Shown here: piece after piece, positions 17,907-27,500 of the stretch
Layout of the letters: each line of letters opens with the position of its first letter
Numbering within the stretch: position 1 is the stretch's first letter
Source: Tritrichomonas musculus
Lineage: Eukaryota; Parabasalia; Tritrichomonadida; Tritrichomonadidae
Direction of reading: 5' to 3'
Assembly: GCA_039105265.1 (NCBI GenBank)
Contig: JAPFFF010000012.1
Coordinates: forward strand, 3,224,001-3,288,000
Length of the DNA stretch: 64,000 bases
The notes under the pieces: model-generated
Told to the model about the DNA's origin: nothing
The model's database searches: none
What the model saw: only the letters and a program-made list of their open reading frames with translations
Program-made: the position numbers and the translations under genes

Positions 17907-19208
17907 ATGCAGCTAAAACTTAGCTTAGAAAGAGCAAAAGAAATCCCTCTCAATCAATATGATAAAAATTTTACTTTCATAATAAATGGTTCACAATATC
18001 ATACATCTCGAATAGTCGCAGATTTGTTATCCCCGACAATATGTCAACTTCATTACAATGATCCTACAATAAGTGAATTTTTAATCAATACAGAGCAAGA
18101 TGGTAACTTCCAACACATCCTTAATTTAGTAAATTATAATACAAATGACATATCAGAAGATGAGATTCCATTTCTAGGCGAAATTCTCGAAAAATTAAAC
18201 AATAATATGATACAAATCCAACTACCAGAAGTATCATTGACCAAAGATAACGTTATTGATCTAATTTGCCAATATGAAAATAAATACATTTTTTCCTCTC
18301 ATTTTCAAAGAGCTATCGTTTTCATTTCATCTCATTTTTATGAAATAGACGATCAAGAAAAAAAGCTTAACGGTCTTAAGAAAGAAACAATCGAGCAAAT
18401 TCTCATAAACGACCAACTTCAGCTAGAATCGGAAGACCAGCTTCTTGACTTTATTAACGAACTTTTTGAGAACGATCCATCCTTTATAAATTTGTATGAA
18501 CATGTCAACTTTTTGAATGTATCAACATCTGCAATTCAAAAGTTCGTTTCCATTTTTGACTCTAACGATCTGACATCTCAAATTTGGAAGAGAATAACGA
18601 CAAGATTGACTCAAGAAATTTCAATCCAAAATGATCGTCAAAACGATGATATTAATCACAAATATGTAAGTAAAGGCAAACCTCTTTTATTAGAGAGTAA
18701 CCAAGAATTTAAAGGAATATTTGATTACATTAATAAAAAAGGAAACATCTACAATGAAATCAGCTTCACAAGCTCGCCTCTCTGCACCAATGAAGAAACT
18801 GACTCACCGAAGCACGTGGTGCAATTTGACAACAACAAGTACTTTAGAAGTAAGGATGTTGAAAACGCATTTATATGCTTTGACTTTAAAAACAGAAGAG
18901 TCATTCCAACAAGCTACACGATAAGGTCAACCCGTAATAATTCAATACGGCCAAAGTCATGGACGATCGAAGGATCAAATAACAACACAAATTGGGACCC
19001 AATTGATGTGCAAAAGGACTCTTTAGTGTTCAATGCATCAGGAAGCTTTCACACTTTTCAAATCAACAAACAATTGAAAAAAGAGTATCAATACATTAGA
19101 ATACGCCAAACAGATAAGGGATATAATTGTAACAATAATGGCAAACCTAGAGGAGACTACATATTTGTTATTGATTCAATCGAGTTTTATGGTTACCTAT
19201 TCGAATAA
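17907..19208 (+). CDS. BTB-BACK-F5/8 type C (discoidin-like) protein
   Basis: 433 residues, ATG start. The N-terminus (YDKNFTFIINGSQYHTSRIVADLLSPTICQL, about residues 18-100) is a BTB/POZ-like domain of the trichomonad type. Residues about 110-235 are helical and BACK-like. Residues about 275-430 form a galactose-binding-like F5/8C fold: ICFDFKNRRVIPTSYTIRS, SWTIEGSNNNTNWDPID, FYGYLFE. There is no signal peptide or TM segment, so the protein is probably intracellular, where BTB-BACK proteins usually act as cullin-3 adaptors. The F5/8C domain would then be the substrate- or sugar-binding end. A diverged paralogue lies convergently at 19690-21075. Confidence 0.85.
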   Translation: MQLKLSLERAKEIPLNQYDKNFTFIINGSQYHTSRIVADLLSPTICQLHYNDPTISEFLINTEQDGNFQHILNLVNYNTNDISEDEIPFLGEILEKLNNNMIQIQLPEVSLTKDNVIDLICQYENKYIFSSHFQRAIVFISSHFYEIDDQEKKLNGLKKETIEQILINDQLQLESEDQLLDFINELFENDPSFINLYEHVNFLNVSTSAIQKFVSIFDSNDLTSQIWKRITTRLTQEISIQNDRQNDDINHKYVSKGKPLLLESNQEFKGIFDYINKKGNIYNEISFTSSPLCTNEETDSPKHVVQFDNNKYFRSKDVENAFICFDFKNRRVIPTSYTIRSTRNNSIRPKSWTIEGSNNNTNWDPIDVQKDSLVFNASGSFHTFQINKQLKKEYQYIRIRQTDKGYNCNNNGKPRGDYIFVIDSIEFYGYLFE

Positions 19209-19498
19209 ATAACCATTATTAGAATATACAACTAAAGTACTCTTTATGATTGATGAAAGAATACTCCTAAAATAAAAATTTACATAAAATTTTTGATTAT
19301 TTTATATTATTTTTTGAATATTGTTTTTACGCACCAATTATTTTCGTTTGTTTTTTGTTAGCTGCAATTGTTGATATAATCTGTTGTCTAAGTAAATAAA
19401 TATATATTTACTTAATATAAATTTAATCAGGATAAAGATATGATATTAAGTATTTTTCTTCAGAAAAAGTTAATAAGTTTTATGAAAGAATAAAAGAG

Positions 19499-19590
19499 GC
19501 AGCAAACTTGGTAATGGGACATTTGGAATTATATATGTATTAATTGATCCAAATAATTGCAACCAATAGGCATCCAAAGAAATAATTATG
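19499..19590 (+). pseudogene. Relic of a protein kinase N-lobe
   Basis: The frame reads GSKLGNGTFGIIYVLIDPNN, a Gly-rich loop (GNGTFG) with the following beta strand, then a stop, then ASKEIIM resembling the strand with the ATP-binding Lys. No further kinase sequence follows. The rest of 19209-19689 shows nothing. Confidence 0.55.
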
Positions 19591-19689
19591 AATGTTGATA
19601 TGAAAATTTTCAAAAATATTTTTAGTATTTATATAGATATTTTATTAATTATATCGAAAGGCTTCAATGTTGCTGACATTGAATTAAAA

Positions 19690-21075
19690 TTATTTATTAT
19701 TCTGTTTATTTTTCATTTCACCATAGAATTCAATATTCTTAAACCAGAAATATTTATTGCTTGGTTTTAACCATGTTTCACCTGTTTGTCTAAGACGAAT
19801 AAATCGGTAAAAATTGTTGTTTTTCTTTTGAACATTAAACAAACAGATGATATCACATCCTTTCAACGATGAATCATTTGTGCGCTGATCCATTTCTTCC
19901 CATTTTTGACCATCATTTGACACTTCGATAGTCCAATTCTTCAAGTTATTGTTACCATTACTATTTCCATTTGATTTAATTGAATAACTTGTCAAATTGA
20001 CTGATTTATCTTTGAAATCAAAGCAAACAATTGCGTTTCCATCATGCTTTGTATTGTAATAGTTATCACTTTGATAATCAACGAGATTTCTTGGATGACA
20101 ACTACTATCTGTTATTACATTTGCTGTAATTTCAATTGTTCCGTTGTCATGTATGTTACTTCCTGTTTCATTCGTCAAATGACGAAGAATTCCATCGAGT
20201 TCTTTTCCTTTTTCGTATTCAATTTTCATCACATTCGCCTTTTCCAGATATCTTTTCTCATCAGTTGTCTCCTGTGACTTTCCCAGACGACAACAGATCG
20301 ATCTCCAAATATTTGAATTCAAGTACTCAATATCAAATTCTTGAATGAAGACTTGAATCAATTCTTCAGAAATATTATTGAATAAAACGTATTCAAAAAG
20401 TCGTGAATTTGAATGATCTTCATTATATAAGCCAAGAATAAATTGGAGGAGAGAATCCTCTTCGCAAAGTTTTAGGTTTTCATTAGAAATAATCATCTCA
20501 ATTACATCAACGTTCATTTTTTTGAGTCTTTCTTTATCAATTTTCTCAAAATTGGTCGAAATGAAGTCGATGGTTCGCTTCATCACATCGTTGTCTTTCA
20601 TTTCAATTGTTTCAATATTTTTACCAAAAAATATTGAGATGCTTTCGAGTCGATCAAGAGCGTTTTCTGGTGTAAGGTCATTAAAATATGATGGTTGGAT
20701 ATTGAAAAATTCATCAACGTTACCAAGAGCGCAGAAATATTGGGAAAAATATTTTTGTCGTTCTGGATCTATTTTAATACTTTTGAATGTTGCAAGTTGA
20801 AGAAATTCATCAAAATATTCGGACGATGATGAAGATCCGTTGGCATTATTCGTATTGGTTATTTTAACAGTTGATTGAATATTGACATGAAATTCATTAA
20901 TTGACTGATCAGAATAATGTAGTTGACGAATTAATGGCGATATAATATCTGCAACAAAACGGCTCGTTTTAAATGGTTTCTTATTGACAATAAATGTAAA
21001 ATCATTTTCATACATATGGAAAGGAATTTCTTTCAATTTTTTAGTACTCAATGAGAAGTTTTGAGTTTTTTCCAT
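19690..21075 (-). CDS. BTB-BACK-F5/8 type C (discoidin-like) protein, paralogue
   Basis: 461 residues from the ATG at 21075 (MEKTQNFSLS); a GTG six bases further up is not a eukaryotic start. Same layout as the gene at 17907: BTB-like YENDFTFIVNKKPFKTSRFVADIISPLIRQL, a helical BACK-like middle, and a C-terminal F5/8C domain (IVCFDFKDKSVNLTSYSIKS, NWTIEVSNDGQKWEEMD, FRFIRLRQTG-type strand, IEFYGEM). The two genes converge, separated by about 480 bp. Divergence is substantial, so the pair is old. The stop is at 19690. Confidence 0.85.
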   Translation of the reverse strand: MEKTQNFSLSTKKLKEIPFHMYENDFTFIVNKKPFKTSRFVADIISPLIRQLHYSDQSINEFHVNIQSTVKITNTNNANGSSSSSEYFDEFLQLATFKSIKIDPERQKYFSQYFCALGNVDEFFNIQPSYFNDLTPENALDRLESISIFFGKNIETIEMKDNDVMKRTIDFISTNFEKIDKERLKKMNVDVIEMIISNENLKLCEEDSLLQFILGLYNEDHSNSRLFEYVLFNNISEELIQVFIQEFDIEYLNSNIWRSICCRLGKSQETTDEKRYLEKANVMKIEYEKGKELDGILRHLTNETGSNIHDNGTIEITANVITDSSCHPRNLVDYQSDNYYNTKHDGNAIVCFDFKDKSVNLTSYSIKSNGNSNGNNNLKNWTIEVSNDGQKWEEMDQRTNDSSLKGCDIICLFNVQKKNNNFYRFIRLRQTGETWLKPSNKYFWFKNIEFYGEMKNKQNNK

Positions 21076-21728
21076 TCGCACTCAATTAGAATATAAATAT
21101 TTAATTTGAATACTTTATTTTTTATAAGTTTTCAAACTTTAAAATTTTCAAATTTTGAAAAAAGCAATATTTTCTCTCAATTTTTCTATTCAATCTTTTA
21201 TTTTTTAAAATACAATTTTTTTGGGAAATATTATCATTTTCTCAATAATTTTATATAATTAATCATTAATATTGGTTCTTTAAATAATTATTTATATTTT
21301 ATGGAGAGGACACCTATCAATTATAATATTCATCTTTAATTGATTAAATAGGGTGAGGAGAATTATAAATAATATATTTCGAAAAAATTGATAAAAAAAG
21401 CTCCAAATTATCTTTATTAATTAATACAATAAATTGATAATGTAAAAGAAAGTTGATATTGTATATTCTTCTTCATTTTTGTAGCATCTTATTGAAAAAA
21501 TTGAATGTTGTAAAAGGTATCCAAAATAGTCCATTTTAAAGTCTATCCTTTTCTCCTTCATTTATAAACTTTTTCAGAAGTTTTTACATATTATTCGGAA
21601 TCATTACTTTTAAATGCAATGAATATGATAAAAAGTAATACAAAAATTTGATTATGGTAGCTTTAATCAACAAACATGAATTAAAAGAAATTGCATATTA
21701 ATATCGATTTTTGTAAATAATTGATAAA
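21076..21728. other. AT-rich gap
   Basis: No ORF, RNA gene or element end is recognised. Confidence 0.5.
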
Positions 21729-23350
21729 TTATACTAATCTACAACAAATTGATTCATAATATTTATAATACAGAAAAGACAAAACTTGAGGAATAACTGC
21801 AAAAATAAATGTTGGAATACCAACTTTTAAGCAAAAATATTGCGTAACTACTCCATTAGTATTGTAAGCTTTTTTTAGCATTTTGGAATACCAGTTTTCA
21901 AATTCTTTTTGTTTTTCAATAGATTGTTTAGCTGCCCAATTAATAGCGCCTTCAGAACCTTGAAAAATATAATTTAAGCATCTGATTGATTTCTCATCAA
22001 TTTTTTTGGATACAAATGTATATGACGAAGCAATAATCCCACATATTGTTGATATACACGAAAGGCAAATGAAAGCTATTATTGCAAACAAAGTATAATA
22101 AAAAATAATTTTATGGTAAATCTTTCTTGTTTTAACTTTAACAATTATATTACATATTTCTTGAATTCCAGATATTATGAGACCAAATATCATAAAAAAC
22201 ATCAAAAGCAGTGATGAAATCCAGCATGCTTCTAAGCATTGATAAACTCTCTTTCCTGACCCGTATCCATGAGCAAACCATGGATGAATTCTAGTCCACC
22301 AAACAATTGAAATTATGAATTCAGTGAGAATGCAAATAAGTACAGGCAATGTACAAAAGAAAAAAAGTGGAAAACGGGGAAGTGGGAAGTTTGAATTATA
22401 ATTATCATTCAATTCCATCGTTTCAAGATCCTTTTTTTTAGAGCAAAAATAAAAAGCACTATTACTTATTGATTTAACAGAAGATGGAATTGTTATTTGA
22501 GACAATGATATACAATTTCCAAAAGCAAATTCTTTAATTGATGTGACTGAAGGAGGAATTGATATTTCAATCAATGACTTGCAATTATAAAAAGTATATT
22601 TATTAATCGATGTGACTGAAGGAGGAATTGATATTTCACTCAATGACTCGCAACCATAAAATGAATATTCTCCAATTGATGTAACAGAAGAAGGCATAAT
22701 TACTTTCCTTAATGATATGCATTTATAAAAAGAGTTTTCTTTGATTGATGTTATTGAAGGAGGAATTGATATTTCTGTCAAATTGGTGCAATACTCAAAA
22801 GCTTTGGATCCAATTGATTCAATTGAATTTGGAAGTAAAAAATAGTTCAACATCATGCATTTAGAAAAAGCTCCTTCTCCAATAGATTTTATTGAAGATG
22901 GAATTGTAACACTTGACAATGATGAGCATTCCGCAAAAGAATAGGATCCAATAGAAATAACAGAAGTAATATAGATTTTTGTTAATGATTCACATCTAAA
23001 AAATGCAAAATCTCCAATAGTCGTCACTGATGGTGGAATGGATATCTCTGTTAATATACGGCATGATTTAAATGAATTGTTTCCTATTGATGTTACTGAA
23101 TAAGGTATTGATATTTCTTTTAATAATGAACAATTACAAAATGAACTCTTTCCTATTGAAGTAATATTTGGTGGGATTGCTATTTTACTTAAATTAGTAA
23201 AATCAATGAATAAATCATCGATATTATTCATTACATTGATTGACAATAAAAGATAGATCATTTCAATATTATTTTTTCCTGCTGCTTCATGAATTTTATC
23301 AACGTAAGAAAAATATTTAATGAAACTATATTTTTTTTAAAAAAAGTATT
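21729..23350 (-). CDS. Ankyrin module, BspA-like LRRs and a four-TM (tetraspanin-like) domain
   Basis: The frame is open from about 23350. It first reads YVDKIHEAAGKNNIEMIYLLLSIN, an ankyrin-type helix pair, and then becomes a BspA LRR array of about 11 repeats. The first ATG (23261) lies inside the ankyrin module. From Met282, counted from that ATG, the sequence changes: MELNDNYNSNF, then hydrophobic segments at about 297-322, 349-367, 386-415 and 481-500. The short first loop and a 65-residue loop before the last TM are arranged as in tetraspanins, but the CCG motif is not seen. The part from the Met at 22418 to the stop (229 residues) is the size of a tetraspanin by itself. The DUF3447 gene at 23352-24487 ends right upstream on the same strand, as at the other ankyrin loci. 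I infer a shuffled DUF3447-ankyrin-BspA-membrane protein or two adjacent genes. Confidence 0.7.
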
Positions 23351-23351
23351 A

Positions 23352-24487
23352 TTAAATATTATACAAAAAAATAGTTAAATTTAAAACATCATAAAAACAA
23401 TCAATTGCTATTTTGTTAATATAATTTAATTCTTCCTTTTTTGGATTCAGATAAAGATCAACAAAATTTGTGTAATTATAGCGGCATAAATTATAAAATA
23501 TTATATCATTGTCAACCACATCTGGGATATAATTATAATTGTAATATTTGAAGATCGCTTCACAATTTTCATATTTCTCATTCATTAAAACATCTTTTAT
23601 GTATTGAGCAATGCCGTTGTGATGACATTTGATGGCTTCATCTAAGCATGACTTAAATGTGCCATCTGGCGGTTTTACATGATTTTCCTCAAGAAAATGA
23701 ATTATTTCTGCATTATTTGAATGAATGGCAAAAATCCACAATGGCGGTTCTAATTCAATATCATTCGATATTAAAAACCGAATAATTTGAATTGCCCCAT
23801 AAAAAGCTGCATATTCAATCAGAGTGACTTCACTCTTACTCAAAATTGGATTCGTTTCATAAATAGATGGAACTATTGTTGCTTGTAAAATGAACATATT
23901 TCGACTGTGGTATGTGATAAAGTCTTCAATTGAATCATTTCGAATCAGTTCACATAAATAAATTTCATTTTGGCCAATTTTACGTTTATTTTTAAATTCA
24001 TTTATATCTTGTTGGCTTATTTCTTGTTCAAGTTTTTTGATTTCTTGACTTTCTAGATATTTTTTGATTTCTGGATAGAAAAATTGATGATATTTCGTGT
24101 TGGTTTGATTATTTGTATAATATATTAATTCTGAAATTTTGTAATCAACCGTAATTATTTCATTTTCAACCAAAATCAGTACAAGTAATTTACTGATTTT
24201 AAATATTTCAAATAGTTCAAGATTAGAAAAAGCTTGTTTGAGATTGGTCATAAAATATTGAATGATCTTTTCAATTTTCTTGTTGAAATTCTGTTTTCGG
24301 TGATGATTGTTGCATATTTGAACCCAATAAACCCAAAAAATAAAATCATCTCTTGCCGATTATTAATATTATCTAAATAGTGGTAAAAAGTTATATTATC
24401 AGCTTCGGTTTCATTATCGATATAATCAAGCAAATTTTTGTATAATTCCTTTTTTATATTGAGATATTGGGAATATTTGGCGATCAT
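23352..24487 (-). pseudogene. DUF3447 ankyrin-family gene with one frameshift
   Basis: Trichomonad DUF3447-type protein. Landmarks shared with the copies at 32070, 46915 and 49413 are the NHHR..NF.KKIEKI region, FSNLELFEIFK, the LCELIRNDSIEDFITY block, ETN, LIEYAAFYGAIQIIRFL, WIFAIHSNNAEIIHFLEENH and IKCHHN. The N-terminal part (MIAKYSQYLNIKKELYKNLL, ATG at 24487) and the rest lie in different frames. The family alignment places one frame change near 24305-24318, inside FIGFICNNHHR. It could be a sequencing error or a real break. The 3' end stops just before an ankyrin module that opens the next ORF. The start lies 77 bp from the divergent kinase-LRR gene, so a shared promoter region is likely. 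Confidence 0.75.
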
Positions 24488-24551
24488 CAATAAAAAATAT
24501 AATTCTGGGGCAAAATGGACGTTAATATAAAAATGAAATGTTATATGAAAT

Positions 24552-24558
24552 TCATAAA
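24552..24558 (+). promoter_or_regulatory. Initiator-like TCATAAA before the kinase-LRR gene
   Basis: TTCATAAAG about 10 nt before the ATG at 24564, in the 76-bp space between two divergent genes. It fits the TCA core of the trichomonad initiator only loosely. Confidence 0.4.
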
Positions 24559-24563
24559 GTTTT

Positions 24564-27500
24564 ATGTTCAATGATGAAGATTTTTTATTTGATTTTAATA
24601 ACTTTATTTTCAAAAATATGATTGATACAGATACTTTAGGTGAATCATATGAAGTAATGAATAAATCAACTAAAGAAATTTTCCTAGCAAAAAAAATGAA
24701 TAAAAATATATCTCAAAAAATCAAACATTTACCAATATTAAATAGCCCATCAATTTTGAAATTCATTGGTTATTCTCCTATTGAAAATGAACAAAATTTA
24801 GATAAAATTCTATTTTTTGAATTTCCTTTACCAATAACTTTAAATGATATAATTCACTTAGATAAATTTTCTCAATTTCATACCTTTAAACTAATAATAA
24901 TTTATGGTATTGCCTCAGCAACGTCATATTTACATTCTCATGACATTATTCACGAAGCTTTACAACCAAAAAATGTTCTTTTTTCAAAATTTTTCCTTCC
25001 AAAACTTTCTCCTTTTTTTATGTCAAATAAAGACGATAACTCAGATTTAAATAGCTCAAATTATAAAGCGCCAGAAACAATAGAAAAGTCAGAATTAACT
25101 AAATGTTCTAATGTTTATTCGTTTTCAATTATTGTTTATGAAATATTAACGGGGAAAAAGTTCAATTTTGATGAATTAAACTTAACCGAAATTCAACCGT
25201 TTTTTAAAGATTTAATTGAGAATTGTTTATCAGAAGATCCTCAGAAACGACCAACATTTGATGAAATTTTAGAACAATTAAAAAATAATTCTGAAATCAA
25301 TGAAAACGATTTTTATGATTATGTTAACTACATTGAAAATTGCGAAGATGACAAAAACATAAAGAAATTCATTAATTTAAAATCAAAGACATATAAAGGA
25401 TTAAAAGACATAATAGGAATTTTTAAAGACAGGAATAAAATTATTGATTTAAGCCGATTTCGTATTATTAGAAGTATTGGAAGTGGGACTTTTGGTTCAG
25501 TTTACTTAGTTAAAGAGAAAAGGACGAATAAAAAATATGCAGCCAAAGTGTTAAAAGAAAAAATTTCAAGTGATTATAAAAAAGATGAAAAAACATTACT
25601 TTTTTATAGAGAAGTTAAATTAATGTCTATTTTGAATCATCCTTCAATAATAAAATTTTATGGATATAGTTCAGTTGACTTCAAAGATGCATTACATCCA
25701 ACAATTGTCTCTGAATATGCTCAGAATGGAACATTGAAAAGTATTTTAGATTTAGAAAGATTAAGTTTAGCACCAAAATGTTGGAATGAAACAAGAAAAT
25801 TAATTTTAATTTATGGAATTGCTTCAGGAATGTCATATTTGCATTCCCATAATGTAATTCATCGTGATTTAAAACCAGAAAATATTTTGATTGATGAATT
25901 CTTACTTCCAAAAATTTCTGATTTTGGTTTATCAAAGATAATAATAAGTTCAAATGAATCAAATATTTCACCAACGCTTCAATTTGTTTCATCCAATTGT
26001 GATTTGAAGGGTTCACCATTATACATGCCACCTGAAACAATTGATGAACATCTGTATTCAAAAGCTGGTGATGTTTTTGCTTTTTCAATTATTGCGTATG
26101 AAATTCTTACATTGATAAAACCATTTGAAAATATATCTATTGACGAGTTGTTCATCAATGTTGTTTTTTTTAAAAAGAGGCCAGAGTTGACAGATGATAT
26201 TCCTTATCTATTTAGAGAACTTCTTCAAAGGTGCTGGTCTATGAATCCAAATGATCGACCAACATTCAATGATATTGTAGATGAACTAAAAAATAATCCA
26301 GATTATATTACTCAAAATATTGATGAGAATGAATTTTATGAATACATTGATTTTATTGATAATGCACACTCTTCTTTTGACATCAATAAATCAGTTCAAG
26401 CAAGCGATTTAGCTCATGAAAATAGTGTTAGGAGACTATTGAAAAAAATTAACATTCATGCAAAATTATCTTTCAGTGAAACAGATGATATTGAAGGTGA
26501 TGATGAAGAAGAAACAGATGATGAAAACCAAACTGAAGAAGAAGAAGAATTCAATGATGACAATCTAATTGAAGAAGAAGAATTCAATGATGATCAAAAT
26601 AAATTCAATTCTGTAAGTATTGGTGATGAAATTAAAGAAGAAGATAGGAAAATTGGTAAAGAAAAGAAAAATAGAAAAGTAGGCAATGCAGTTGAAAATG
26701 AAGATTCATTAAAAGATGAAAATAATTTGATGCAAAAAGTTATTGAAATTGAATCAGATGATACAGACAGGAAAGGACAAGAAGATAATATTCATGAAAT
26801 GGATTTGCCTCAAGGGATTTCAGCAAATGATGCTAAATCACTATATTTAAAAGGCAAAGATCTAATCGAAGGAACATCTGATATTCAAAAAGATATTGAA
26901 AAAGGAATCAGATATTTGAAAGAATCAATTAGTTTAAATTATACCAAGTCATTACTTTATTATTGTGAATTATTGATTGATGGTAAAATAATACCACGTG
27001 ATCTTGAAAAAGCGAAAATGTATCTTACTGAAAGATTGAAAGAAAAAAATTCAAATATTAAGCTTTTATATGGAAAAATCTTGCTACATGAAAAGAATTT
27101 TTCTGAAGCTAAAATTTATATAAAGAAAAGTGTACGAAAAGGCAATGCAAAGGCAATATATGAATATGGCAAAATGTTATATTTAGGAAATGGATGTACA
27201 CAAAATACTTATAGAGCAATAAAATATTTTCAATTATCTAAAAAGAGAGGGCATGATAAAAGTAATAAATTCCTTCTTGCTTATGATCAAATCTCTAAAG
27301 TGAAAGTTTTTCGCAGTTTAAATGCTGAAATTCAATATTTTTTCATTAAGCATATCATGAAAAATATTGATGCAAATAAATTTAAAATATGGGATAAAAT
27401 TACTATCAAACCAAAAATATTAGAAATAATGTTTTTGAATAATTTGTTTAACTCTAAAAGATTAAAATCTTTATTATCACAATTTGAATATGTATCAGTT

